From positions 1 to 58,496 of IMG/VR virus record IMGVR_UViG_3300020166_000027: 58,496 nt of DNA. The stretch is one strand, 5' to 3'. The translations under genes were made by a program, and so were the position numbers. Shown here piece after piece: positions 26,281-35,300 of this stretch (its first letter is position 1; each line of letters starts with the position of its first letter). Source of the DNA: a virus. The notes under the pieces were generated by a model. The model saw only the letters and a program-made list of their open reading frames with translations, ran no database searches and was not told the DNA's origin.

Positions 26281-26304
26281 AAGTTATATAATGAAAGAAG
26301 AATT

Positions 26305-26985
26305 ATGAAATTTTTAACTGGCCCTACATGGGATGAAAGAGTAATTGATTTAAATCCTGCTTCTAAGATAGGAATTTTAGTTTCATCTGGTGTGGATAGT
26401 ACTACCCTTTTAAAACTTATTTGGGATAACTTTAAAGATATTAATATAAGACTTTTTAATGTTCAAACAAGTGAAAACCCAGCAAAACCCACAATACAAA
26501 AAATTTTAGATCAACTTGAAATTCCACTAGAACTTGAAATTGTTGGCAAGTCTAGATGGAATTGGCCTATGCATGCCCATTATCCTAGATTATGTAAAGC
26601 ATTTCAAGAAATACGAGATACTACTGATTGCGAAGAACTTTATTGCGGAAATATTCTTCCACCTCATCCACAATGGTTTCCTAGATGGGATGTGAAACAA
26701 AAAGGAATAGCTAAAAGACCTTGGGTGACCAACGATAAATTTTTAAAAAATCCATTTGAACATTTAGAAAAATATCATGTACTGGATATAGGAGTAAGAA
26801 ACAATTTTGAACAAATTTATCAACAAACAATTTCGTGTAATATTCATGCAGAAATTCCGTGTAATGATTGTATGGGGTGCTGTGAATTAAAATGGGGGTG
26901 GGAACAACTTTCATCAAAGGTTGGTACTAATCTTGATGAAATGACAAAAGACGCAATGATAAAATATGGGAATATAGGATGGTAA
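26305..26985 (+). CDS. PP-loop ATPase with QueC-like zinc site
   Basis: A 226-residue protein. The N-terminus has the PP-loop, ILVSSGVDSTTLLKL (residues 24-38), used by the adenylating enzymes QueC, TilS, ThiI and asparagine synthetase. Near the C-terminus are Cys178, Cys186, Cys189 and Cys192, with another Cys at 193. That is spacing C-x7-C-x2-C-x2-C, as in the zinc site of QueC (preQ0 synthase). Length also matches QueC. However, the usual QueC central motifs around a PDCR sequence are not visible, so the substrate may differ. No QueD, QueE or FolE gene is in the window. It leads the sigma70-driven half of the island; the next ORF, a methyltransferase, overlaps it by seven bases. GAAAGAAG precedes the start. 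Confidence 0.72.
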   Translation: MKFLTGPTWDERVIDLNPASKIGILVSSGVDSTTLLKLIWDNFKDINIRLFNVQTSENPAKPTIQKILDQLEIPLELEIVGKSRWNWPMHAHYPRLCKAFQEIRDTTDCEELYCGNILPPHPQWFPRWDVKQKGIAKRPWVTNDKFLKNPFEHLEKYHVLDIGVRNNFEQIYQQTISCNIHAEIPCNDCMGCCELKWGWEQLSSKVGTNLDEMTKDAMIKYGNIGW

Positions 26986-27542
26986 ATATAACTAATATAG
27001 ACAAAGCATATGATGATGCTGCAGTTTGGTACGAAGAAAAATATGTTAATGGCGGTTGGGAAAATAATATTTACATGAAAGACGAAAAAGACGCATGGCA
27101 GTATTGGTCAATGTTAAATTTGTCTGGAAAAATAGTATCTTTGGGATGTGGATCTGGTCAAGACATTCCTATCCTTGATATGCCAAATCCAAATAATTTT
27201 GAGGGGTATGATATATCCCAAGGTATGCTAGATAATGCAAAAATAAAATTTCCAGATTATAGCTTTACTCATCATGATTGTAATAAGATGATCGATACTA
27301 ATGCTGATATTTTGGTAAGTATATTTGGAACAGCTAATTATTTAGGTATTGATACACTTTTGCAACATTACAACCATATGAATTGTAAGCATGCTTTTTT
27401 TGTTTTTTATGATGAAAATTATGTTGATGGTATTATTGACACTTATTATAGGTATACTAAAGAACAATTAGAAAAAGCATTTGAGCAGTTTAATCCAGAT
27501 GTTCGTAAATTAAATAATAATTACTATATTGTAGCCTGGTAA
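26979..27542 (+). CDS. SAM-dependent methyltransferase (class I)
   Basis: A 187-residue protein with the class I methyltransferase motif I IVSLGCGSGQDIPIL at about residue 50. An acidic end of strand two (FEGYDISQGMLDNAK) and an Asp-containing motif (FTHHDCNKMIDTNADILVSI) follow. The C-terminal half is short, so the substrate-binding part is minimal, as in small-molecule or sugar methyltransferases. It overlaps both the PP-loop gene and the following glycosyltransferase gene (TAATG), so these three are probably translated together. The target is unknown. Confidence 0.8.
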   Translation: MVNITNIDKAYDDAAVWYEEKYVNGGWENNIYMKDEKDAWQYWSMLNLSGKIVSLGCGSGQDIPILDMPNPNNFEGYDISQGMLDNAKIKFPDYSFTHHDCNKMIDTNADILVSIFGTANYLGIDTLLQHYNHMNCKHAFFVFYDENYVDGIIDTYYRYTKEQLEKAFEQFNPDVRKLNNNYYIVAW

Positions 27543-28249
27543 TGTTGCGAATTATTGTTTCTAAATGGGGGGATATGTATGGAGAGGAATACATAGACAA
27601 ACTTAAAGAAAGTATTGCAAAATACACTACTGTTGATTGGGACTTAACAGTTATTAGAGATTGCCATACCGATTGGGAACATTATAGCAAGAAATGGTTT
27701 CGAGGAGAGGGTAATCCATCTGTTGTGCAAGGTGAAGGTTTTCAAAATGGTTATCACCATTATAATTTAGGAGGTATTCCTCTTTATAGAAAAATGTATC
27801 CCTTTGGTTTAGATGATTTCGCAGATGATAATGATACTATCATTATGATGGATATAGATATGTTAATCACCGCGGATTTAAAATATTTTACAACTTTAAA
27901 TTTTGATAAACCTTGGGTACAATATGATTATAATATGGAAAAAACAGATAAAAATAGATTAATAAAAGATTTTATTAATCAGAATATTACTCCGATCAAT
28001 ACATCTGTTACTGTCTGGAAAAAAGGTCAATTAAAACCAGTATATGATTTAGTTAATCAGTATAAAGATGAAATATTTTTTACTTATCGCAGAGTTGATG
28101 CTTATGTATGGTATAGATTCGGAGTAAAAGAATTTTTTAATTTTTTGCCCCCTTTAGCTGTTGATTGGTATTCTAATAATAGTAATGCCATTATAAAAAA
28201 TATGGCAGGTGAACCTATTAAATTAAAGAATAAAATTATTTTAACATGA
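27542..28249 (+). CDS. Glycosyltransferase-like protein 2 (DxD)
   Basis: A 235-residue paralogue of the protein at 24792. It begins MLRIIVSKWGDMYGEEYIDK and has GGIPLYRKMYPFGLDDF, then the DxD centre IIMMDIDMLITADLKYF at about residue 100. A later INTSVTVWKKGQ corresponds to the FNSS-W-PGQ motif of the other copies. GT-A fold and nucleotide-sugar use are inferred from the DxD context. The start overlaps the methyltransferase stop, and the stop overlaps the small membrane protein start (ATGA). Confidence 0.75.
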   Translation: MLRIIVSKWGDMYGEEYIDKLKESIAKYTTVDWDLTVIRDCHTDWEHYSKKWFRGEGNPSVVQGEGFQNGYHHYNLGGIPLYRKMYPFGLDDFADDNDTIIMMDIDMLITADLKYFTTLNFDKPWVQYDYNMEKTDKNRLIKDFINQNITPINTSVTVWKKGQLKPVYDLVNQYKDEIFFTYRRVDAYVWYRFGVKEFFNFLPPLAVDWYSNNSNAIIKNMAGEPIKLKNKIILT

Positions 28250-28440
28250 TTAAAGTATGGACGCTTGCAATTATAACATATAGTATGGTCTGGGCTGGTG
28301 GGGCAATGACTTTAATAAAAATATGTCATTATCAGAATCCCGATGCTAGTTGGGATTATGTTCAGTTATCATTAAACCGATGGCAAGTTTGTCCACCATT
28401 TATTGAAAAGAAATCTAAGTATGCAAAACCAAAAAAATAG
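28246..28440 (+). CDS. Small membrane protein
   Basis: A 64-residue protein whose N-terminal half (VWTLAIITYSMVWAGGAMTL) is one likely transmembrane helix or uncleaved signal anchor. A short hydrophilic tail with two Cys and a basic Lys/Pro C-terminus follows. It is wedged between two glycosyltransferase genes with ATGA overlap upstream and a 20-base overlap downstream. It might anchor an enzyme of the island or act on the host membrane; no family recognised. Confidence 0.55.
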   Translation: MIKVWTLAIITYSMVWAGGAMTLIKICHYQNPDASWDYVQLSLNRWQVCPPFIEKKSKYAKPKK

Positions 28441-29176
28441 AATTATATGCACTAAATGGGGTAGTGGATATGGAGATAAAGATATTGTAAATCTGTATAA
28501 TTCTGTACAAAAAAATTGTTCTGTTGACATTGAATTTGAGTGCTTTGAAAATTTAGAATCCGATTGGGAAGATTATAAATGGAAACATTATAGAGCATCG
28601 AATGAACCAGACTATCGAAAAGATATGGTTCAAAATAATTATCATAGAGATGATTTTGGCGGAATTCCTCACTATAGGAAAATTCTTCTTTTTGAATTAG
28701 ATAAAAAATTTAATCCTAATGACAAAATTTTGTATTTAGATTTAGATACACTTATCACTGGCGATTTGGCGTATTTTTTTGAAGATTTAAATATTGATAA
28801 GCCATATATAGTTTGGAATTATTGGTGGGACCATCCTTATTTTGAAAGCGGCTCAGAATGGAAAAGACAATATTCTATTACCCGTTGCCCATTATTTAAT
28901 AGTTCAACTATGCTATGGAAACCCGGCCAAAATAAACCAATATATAATCATATAGCGCAATACACTGACGAAGTATTTTTTACTTATCCATCAATGGATA
29001 CTTTTATGTTTCATAACTTTGGTCCTTGTAACAGCAGCAAAAATAAAAACCACTTTCAATATTTTGATGAAGGTATTATAACGTCCGAAAGAATTAATTC
29101 TATTGAAGACGGAGAAGCCGGAATTATTCATATGTTGGAAGGATTATCTAATGAAGAAAAGTCTAAGTATGTATAA
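28421..29176 (+). CDS. Glycosyltransferase-like protein 3 (DxD)
   Basis: A protein of 251 residues from ATG 28421; a TTG 18 bases upstream would extend it by six residues. It is the closest paralogue of the 24792 protein: RIICTKWGSGYGDKDIVNLY, NCSVDIEF, GGIPHYRKILLFELDKKF, the DxD centre ILYLDLDTLITGDLAYFF at about residue 105, CPLFNSSTMLWKPGQ, and a final HMLEGLSNEEKSKYV corresponding to HTLAGLSMNEK. The repeated architecture suggests gene duplication within the phage lineage and different donors or acceptors for each copy. It overlaps the next gene by 26 bases. Confidence 0.76.
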   Translation: MQNQKNRIICTKWGSGYGDKDIVNLYNSVQKNCSVDIEFECFENLESDWEDYKWKHYRASNEPDYRKDMVQNNYHRDDFGGIPHYRKILLFELDKKFNPNDKILYLDLDTLITGDLAYFFEDLNIDKPYIVWNYWWDHPYFESGSEWKRQYSITRCPLFNSSTMLWKPGQNKPIYNHIAQYTDEVFFTYPSMDTFMFHNFGPCNSSKNKNHFQYFDEGIITSERINSIEDGEAGIIHMLEGLSNEEKSKYV

Positions 29177-29786
29177 TATTGAACCCACTGATGCTATAAG
29201 ATACAGTAAATTATTTAACCGTATTAAATGGGAATTCCCTTGGTTTTTTGATCAAGTAAAGGATCAAATAAGTGATACTGAATTTCAAATTCAAAAATGG
29301 TGGGCTAATCGAATAGATCTCATTGATAAAAAAGTTAATATTCTTTCCTCGGGCATTGGATTTTATTCAGTACCGTTTTGCTATGAAAAATGCGCTAAAC
29401 ATATTAATGCCTATGATATGGATCCTACCACCGATATTCTTTCCAGAGATATTAATAGATTTTATTTTCCAATTTTTGAACATCACCAGAATAATATTAT
29501 TTTTGATAGAGAATTATTAGATGTATCTGCGGATATTTGGATTAATACCAGTTGTGAACATAGTTATTATATGAAAGATATTATTCCGACTGGTAAGCTA
29601 TGTGTTTTATCTGGTAATGATTGTTCAAAACGTGGTCATATCAATTTAATTAATTCAGTTGACCAATTAATTAACCAGACCGGATTATCTTCTATACTTT
29701 TTACTGATACAATGCAATTTAATTTTGAAGATGATATGGGTAAGCAAGAGTATAATCAGTATTTTGCAATAGGAATTAAGGAATGA
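29151..29786 (+). CDS. Second member of the island-specific paralogous pair
   Basis: A 211-residue protein from ATG 29151, chosen because GGAAGG lies at 29138-29143 and because an upstream TTG at 29103 overlaps the preceding gene further. It has KVNILSSGIGFYSVPF and NAYDMDPTTDILSRD, which fit a Rossmann fold with an acidic residue after strand two. WINTSCEHSYYMKDI and CSKRGHINLINSVDQL follow, shared with the protein at 25544. A methyltransferase or other nucleotide-binding enzyme is possible. The order 'DxD transferase then this family' occurs twice, which suggests a functional pair. Confidence 0.6.
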   Translation: MKKSLSMYNIEPTDAIRYSKLFNRIKWEFPWFFDQVKDQISDTEFQIQKWWANRIDLIDKKVNILSSGIGFYSVPFCYEKCAKHINAYDMDPTTDILSRDINRFYFPIFEHHQNNIIFDRELLDVSADIWINTSCEHSYYMKDIIPTGKLCVLSGNDCSKRGHINLINSVDQLINQTGLSSILFTDTMQFNFEDDMGKQEYNQYFAIGIKE

Positions 29787-30673
29787 AAAAAGTTATTTAT
29801 TCAATTCATGTTGATATTCCAGAACAATTATTAGATGAAACCGGATATTCTGTTCATTCTGGAAAAAATAAACACAGAGTTAATCGTGCCGGAGAGACTA
29901 AAGACAAATTAAATGCTTATAATAATCGTTTAATTTGGACTATGAAGGCATATGCCGATCATATTGATGCTGATTATATTATATACACTTACAATAAAGA
30001 ATGGATTGACTATTATCTTTATTGTAAAAAAGTTTATCATAATTTGCCAATGTACCATATTGTGAATTATTATAAACATCATTTAATGCGTAAACTTGCA
30101 GATCAATATGATGCTGTTTTTTATGCTGATTTAGATGTTATTCCATGGACTAAAGAAAGTGTTTTTGACGCTCACGATTTAAATAAAATTTATGCTAAAA
30201 ACAATAATGAATTGGCCGAGTGGGGTAAACATGCCGATTTAACAAAATATAATAGTTGTGATCGAAATCCGGTTATCAAATATTGGAATTGTTATGCTTT
30301 ATTATTATCTCAAGGCTTTGACCCGGAAAATAATGCTATTAATACCGGTACAATGTTAGGCGGTAGTGAAGCTATTAAAAAGCTTGATTGGGATGGGCAA
30401 TTTGAATACGCGGTAGACTGTATGAAAGCATTACAAGATGATACCGCTACAATGTTCCCTAAGGCTTTACATGATAGATTTGCATTTGATAATGAAACTA
30501 TATTTAGTTACTTAGTAGAAACTCAGCCTATTGATTATGCTTCTTTTACTGACGCTTGGCATGGAAGACTTGATGATGATGCAATAAATCCAGAATATAA
30601 AATGATTCATGCTATTAATAAACGATTTGATTTAATTTGGCCAGATATAAAATATGAAGGTAGAAACCTGTGA
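29783..30673 (+). CDS. Glycosyltransferase-like protein 4 (DxD, divergent)
   Basis: A 296-residue protein, more distant from the other island transferases. Residues about 45-100 are Tyr-rich (DYIIYTYNKEWIDYYLYCKK), then KLADQYDAVFYADLDVIPW supplies the DLD motif at about 114. INTGTMLGGSEAIKKL resembles the acceptor-side region of GT-A enzymes, and FDNETIFSYLVE with late His residues follows. No membrane segment is visible. AAGGA precedes the start, which overlaps the previous stop. The stop overlaps the GTG start of the next gene. Confidence 0.68.
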   Translation: MKKVIYSIHVDIPEQLLDETGYSVHSGKNKHRVNRAGETKDKLNAYNNRLIWTMKAYADHIDADYIIYTYNKEWIDYYLYCKKVYHNLPMYHIVNYYKHHLMRKLADQYDAVFYADLDVIPWTKESVFDAHDLNKIYAKNNNELAEWGKHADLTKYNSCDRNPVIKYWNCYALLLSQGFDPENNAINTGTMLGGSEAIKKLDWDGQFEYAVDCMKALQDDTATMFPKALHDRFAFDNETIFSYLVETQPIDYASFTDAWHGRLDDDAINPEYKMIHAINKRFDLIWPDIKYEGRNL

Positions 30674-31326
30674 AAATTTTCCTTTTTAGAATAGGAAATA
30701 AATATGGCCCGGAATATGAAACATATTTGAACAAAAAACTAAAACACTATGATGTAGAGTGGATACATCAACCATTATCATCTGCTGTTGCACTGCAATG
30801 GAATAAGATGTTTTTAATGGCATATAATTCTAATGATCCAATAGTTGTTATGGATATAGATACTATTCTTTTAAATGATTATACTCAACTATTTGATTAC
30901 CCTATTCAACCTGGCGAATTTTTAGGAATTCCGGCATGGTGGTCAAAGAAAACTAATTATCAATTAAATGGTGGATTTTATAAATATTATCCTAAAGAAT
31001 GTAAATTTATTTTTGATAAGTTTATTGCAGATCCTAAAAAATGGCAAAGACATTATATTGAAAATGGTACAACTATTGGCCCGGTAAATGGTGAACAGTT
31101 TTTTGTTGAGGATACATTAAAAGAACGTTTAAATCTTAAACTTATACCAAAATCATGGGTTACTCGGTGGACTCAAAACTCAACTAAAAATGAATATATT
31201 AGCCAAAAGTATCCGGGCACTTTAATAAAAGACGGTAATTTTAATGAAGATATTAAATTAATTCATTTTACAACATCATTAAATAAGCCCCATGACTCAG
31301 AGATGTTCAAACATTTATATATTTAG
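30670..31326 (+). CDS. Glycosyltransferase-like protein 5 (DxD)
   Basis: A 218-residue protein starting with GTG 30670 within GTGA, with GAAGGTAG ahead of it. The first residues MKIFLFRIGNKYGPEYETYL are a version of the island's N-terminal unit. The DxD centre is PIVVMDIDTILLNDYTQLFD at about residue 60, followed by LNGGFYKYYPKECKFIFDKF and a late His (IKLIHFTTSLNKP). The shorter N-terminal part than in the paralogues explains the earlier DxD position. It is the last gene of the island; a late promoter for the fibre genes follows 12 bases after its stop. Confidence 0.72.
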   Translation: MKIFLFRIGNKYGPEYETYLNKKLKHYDVEWIHQPLSSAVALQWNKMFLMAYNSNDPIVVMDIDTILLNDYTQLFDYPIQPGEFLGIPAWWSKKTNYQLNGGFYKYYPKECKFIFDKFIADPKKWQRHYIENGTTIGPVNGEQFFVEDTLKERLNLKLIPKSWVTRWTQNSTKNEYISQKYPGTLIKDGNFNEDIKLIHFTTSLNKPHDSEMFKHLYI

Positions 31327-31337
31327 CCCTTAAAACA

Positions 31338-31345
31338 TATAAATA
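31338..31345 (+). promoter_or_regulatory. T4-type late promoter octamer
   Basis: An exact TATAAATA lies in the 44-base gap between the glycan island and the fibre locus, 25 bases before ATG 31371. It separates the timing of the two blocks. Confidence 0.75.
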
Positions 31346-31370
31346 TATTGAAGCAAGCTAAGGGTTCTTT

Positions 31371-32036
31371 ATGGCACGGTTTTCAAATTTATCCCAATTA
31401 AGTTTAGTCGACTTATCACCTACCGATGAGATTTTAATTAATGATATTAGCGTAGAAGGAAATGATTCTTCTGCGTTTAAAAAGCTTTCCGCAATAGATT
31501 TTGCTACTTATGCCGTTACATTAATAGCCACGGAAGCTGACCCAGTTATACAAACAGATTCTGCCAATCTTAATTTTAATATTGGTGACAATTCCCCAAC
31601 TTTAAAAGACAGTAATGGTCAAGTTACTTTTTTTATACCAACCGACTCAAGTGGAATAATAAATAATATTATTGTGCAAGGTCAAGTTACTGATTTAGCA
31701 AATCATACTACAACAGATCTTGCTGAAGGTAATAATTTATATTATACTACTGCACGATCAGATAGTGCTTTTGATGTAAGGTTTACTACAAAATCTACTA
31801 CTAATCTTGTTGAAGGTAATAATTTATATTATACTGATAATCGGGTACAAGAATATATTGGATCAGGAATTCATTTTCAGACTTATGAAAGTAAACCTAT
31901 TCCGGATGTTGGTACTTGGTTGTATATGGATTCTATTGGAGATGGCGCCACATCATTATATTTTTCCCATGCTAATGGCCAAAAAGATGAATTAATTAGT
32001 AAAAATCGTGCCATACTATACAGTCTAATTTTTTAA
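31371..32036 (+). CDS. Tail fibre protein with NLYYT modules
   Basis: A 221-residue protein. The N-terminus (RFSNLSQLSLVDLSPTDEIL) is an attachment-type segment. Residues about 110-165 hold two copies of the fibre module (T)TDLAEGNNLYYTTARSDSAF and TTNLVEGNNLYYTDNRVQEY, known from many long fibres and repeated in four other genes here. A short beta tail ends the protein. AAGGG precedes the start. As first gene of the fibre operon it may be the proximal fibre or the adaptor binding the baseplate. Confidence 0.72.
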   Translation: MARFSNLSQLSLVDLSPTDEILINDISVEGNDSSAFKKLSAIDFATYAVTLIATEADPVIQTDSANLNFNIGDNSPTLKDSNGQVTFFIPTDSSGIINNIIVQGQVTDLANHTTTDLAEGNNLYYTTARSDSAFDVRFTTKSTTNLVEGNNLYYTDNRVQEYIGSGIHFQTYESKPIPDVGTWLYMDSIGDGATSLYFSHANGQKDELISKNRAILYSLIF

Positions 32037-32046
32037 GGAACAAAAA

Positions 32047-32361
32047 ATGTCTATTATCAATAATAATCTTAGCACCTCTAATACTACTATGCTAACTGTT
32101 CCTGCTGCCACACGATATGCAATTATTTCAATTATTTCTTGTAATATATCGGTTTCTACTGCTTCATTAACACTTTATATAATACCATCTGGTCAATCTG
32201 CATCGAATAGAAATTTAATATTAAAGGCTGTAAATATTCAGGCAAGCGATACATTTACTCTTAATGCTGAACGGATTGTATTAGACGCCGGAGATTCTAT
32301 TGTAGCTGTTGCATCGGCTGATCCTGCTTTAAATCTTACAATTAGTTATTTGGAAGTATAA
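32047..32361 (+). CDS. Small beta-sandwich-type fibre accessory protein
   Basis: A 104-residue protein with alternating hydrophobic strands (ATRYAIISIISCNISVSTAS, LTLYIIPSG, ERIVLDAGDSIVAVASA, LTISYLEV) and no helix of note. The arrangement resembles the 121-residue protein at 57024, which lies before another fibre-type gene. AAGGAA precedes the start, and the stop overlaps the next ATG (TAATG). A role as a fibre tip, joint or chaperone is only an inference from position. Confidence 0.62.
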   Translation: MSIINNNLSTSNTTMLTVPAATRYAIISIISCNISVSTASLTLYIIPSGQSASNRNLILKAVNIQASDTFTLNAERIVLDAGDSIVAVASADPALNLTISYLEV

Positions 32362-35300
32362 TGGCATTTATTAAAACAATAAGCTTAGATAATCGTAATT
32401 ATTCCGATACTACAGTTATTATAACTCAAAATGAAAATATAGAATTAAATCCGCTTGGCGGTATTGTTACCATTAATGGAAATTTAATTACTAGCAATTC
32501 TGCCACATTTAATAGTGATGTTACAATTGTTGGTCCATTAGCGGTTCAGGATTCCGCAACATTTAATAGTGATGTTACAATTGTTGGTCCATTAGCGGTT
32601 CAGGATTCCGCAACATTTAATAGTGATGTTATTATAGCTGGGGACTTAAGATCTCCTATTGGTGGCAACCCTTTAATTATTAATGATAATTTAGATGTTA
32701 GCGGTAATGTTCAAATTTATGGCAATTTGCAAATTCAGGGAACAGAAACAACTATCAATAGCCAAACAGTTACTATTAATGATAAAAATATTGTATTGGC
32801 TGATTCTGCCGTAGATTATTTTTCTGCAAATGGCGCAGGGCTTACTATTGGTGGTTCTTTTTATGATAGCGCAAATTTAGTTAAACCGCATATAATTTAT
32901 GCTTCACTTCCAGATGCATGGGAAGTAAATAAACAATTAAATATTTTAAATGATACTACAATAAATGCAATGGGAATAACTTCCAATGCATTAACTATTG
33001 AAAACACGTCTGTTGATTCAACAGGAATAACTTCGAATGTATTAACTATTGAAAACACATCTGTTGATTCAACTGGTATTGATACAAATAGTCTTGATGT
33101 TACGGGCGGTATCACTGCTGGTTCGGTTTTGGTGGGTAATGTTCTTATTGATTCGGTTGGGCTCACATTAACTGGTAATGCTGGTATTGATTTGGGCGAT
33201 AATATTCAACTTGATGATACTGGGCTTACTATTGAGACAGTAAAAGCAGGTGATGCTGGCCATACTCGAGTTGATGATACTGGATTTACTATTCAAGATA
33301 GCGATGGCGATACTATTGTATTATTAACGCAAACTGGATTATATCTATATGATAGCGCTGGCATTGAAACAAATTCAATAACAGAATTAGGTTATAGCGG
33401 TAATTATATTCAATTTGATTCTGATTGGGATTCTTCTTTAAGTGCAGCAATAGATTTATATCAAGATATTAAATTTAATTCTACTGATAGAAAATTAGAA
33501 TTAAATTTAATGAGAATTGGTCGATATGCCCATACTGCAAATGATCTGGGCATTGCTGAAGCCAATTATGCTAATGATTTTAATACCGATTATGATCCTG
33601 GCGCAACATTATTTGAACAATACGACAGTTTAAATAGAATTATTTATTTTACAGAAATTGATAATCATCCTGGAATAGCATATTATAAAAATGCCGCAAA
33701 TGATCCGGATCCGTATTTAATTGATAATACCTATAATAGTGAATATTTTGGCGGTGATTCCGAATATCAAGCCGGTAGATTTTATCATAATCCGGTTTTA
33801 AGAAAAACTTGGTATATTGATAGATATCTTCCGCAGCCGCAACTTATATCGGAGCATCATAGACACACTGATGATTTAAGGGAAGGCAATTTAAATTATT
33901 ATTGGACAGATGAAAGATTTGATTCTGCCTTTAGACAAAACCTACCGGCTTTTCAATATGAAATTTCTGCTAATATTATTATTCAAGGATTTAATTTTGA
34001 TTCTGAAGAAGGCTTACAACTAGCGTTTACTAGCGACTCAATAGCAGAAGGTCCTAATAATTTATATTATACCGATGCTCGAGTTAATAATTATCTTTCG
34101 GTTGTTCAAGAAGATTCCAGTGCAGCAGGATATCCGGGTGGGAAGTTAACTTATTCTAATGGAATATTTACATTTTCACCTTCAGCTGATATTGATGCCT
34201 TCCTTACCGCTGCGGATATTGCTGATTTTATTACTACCGAAACCGATCCAATATTTTCAGCACATGCTGCCGCTAATATAACATCAGGAGATATTGATAA
34301 TTTAGCAACATTATCTGAATTTTCGGATTTAACATTTGTACAACAATTAGCAACAGCTGATGGTACTAGTTGGGATACCGCTTTTGGATGGGGAGACCAT
34401 GCTTCTGCCGGATATTTAACCAGTGCATCAATTGACAATTTACATACTGATGAATTAGCAGATAGTTGGTTATCCTCCGCGCTTGTAGCTAATATCATAT
34501 CTGCTACTAATGCCGATGTTACTAATTGGAATACTGCATATGGATGGGGTGATCATTCTACTGCTGGCTATCTTAGTGCTGTATCAATTAATACCGAAAT
34601 TGATAGCTGGATGACCGATAATATTGCCCCAACTATTATCTCTGCTACTGACGACGATGTTACTAATTGGAATACTGCTTATAGCCAAAGTCAAGCAGAT
34701 TATATTCGGGAAGGTGAGTTTCAAAGTCATTTTGATTCAGCATTTAATGCAGATTTCCAGCCAGTATTTGACGCTGCCTTTAAATCTGCAATTGATAGCG
34801 ACTTTCCGGTTTTATTTGATTCTGGATTTAATGCTAGTTTTGCCGCTGCGTTTAATACCGCTTTTGATTCTGGCTTTGATTCCGCTTTTAATAGTGCACT
34901 AGAACTTGTTACTACAGATGATTTAGCTGAAGGATCTGTTAATAGATATCTCACTCAAACCGGATTTAATGCATATTTTAATCTTAAGACTACTGACAAT
35001 CTAGCCGAAACAGATGATAATTTTTATTATAAAAGTATTAGATTTGATTCAGACTTTAATACAAAAAGCACAAATGATTTAAATGAAGGTAGTAGGGCTA
35101 GACTTTATTATAATAGATCGCGATTTGATTCGGATTTTCTCGATGCATTCAGCGGATCTCTTAATAGTGCATTAGATCTTAAGACTACAGATGATTTAGC
35201 TGAAGGATCTGTTAATAGATATCTCACTCAAACCGGATTTAATGCATATTTTAATCTTAAGACTACAGATAATTTAGCTGAAACAGATGATAATTTTTAT

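Larger units (their letters stand above)
26159..26304 (+). promoter_or_regulatory. 146-base regulatory gap inside the glycan island
   Basis: This is the longest plus-strand gap without a gene. It holds two sigma70-like promoters and a palindrome, listed separately, and no late octamer. It also holds ATG AAA GAA GAA TTA TGA at 26291, a five-codon frame overlapping the next start, of doubtful meaning. Confidence 0.6.

Noticed and set aside
26291-26308. Five-codon leader ORF overlapping the PP-loop gene start
   Set aside because: It has no ribosome site of its own and shares the poly-purine run that serves the real start; too short to support.
26305-26985. Firm naming as queC
   Set aside because: PP-loop and cysteine spacing agree, but central family motifs are not visible and no pathway partner is in the window.
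31327-31364. Inverted repeat CCCTTA ... TAAGGG as terminator after the glycan island
   Set aside because: The arms are only six bases and the loop of about 26 bases contains the late promoter; the right arm includes the ribosome site of the next gene. Probably chance.
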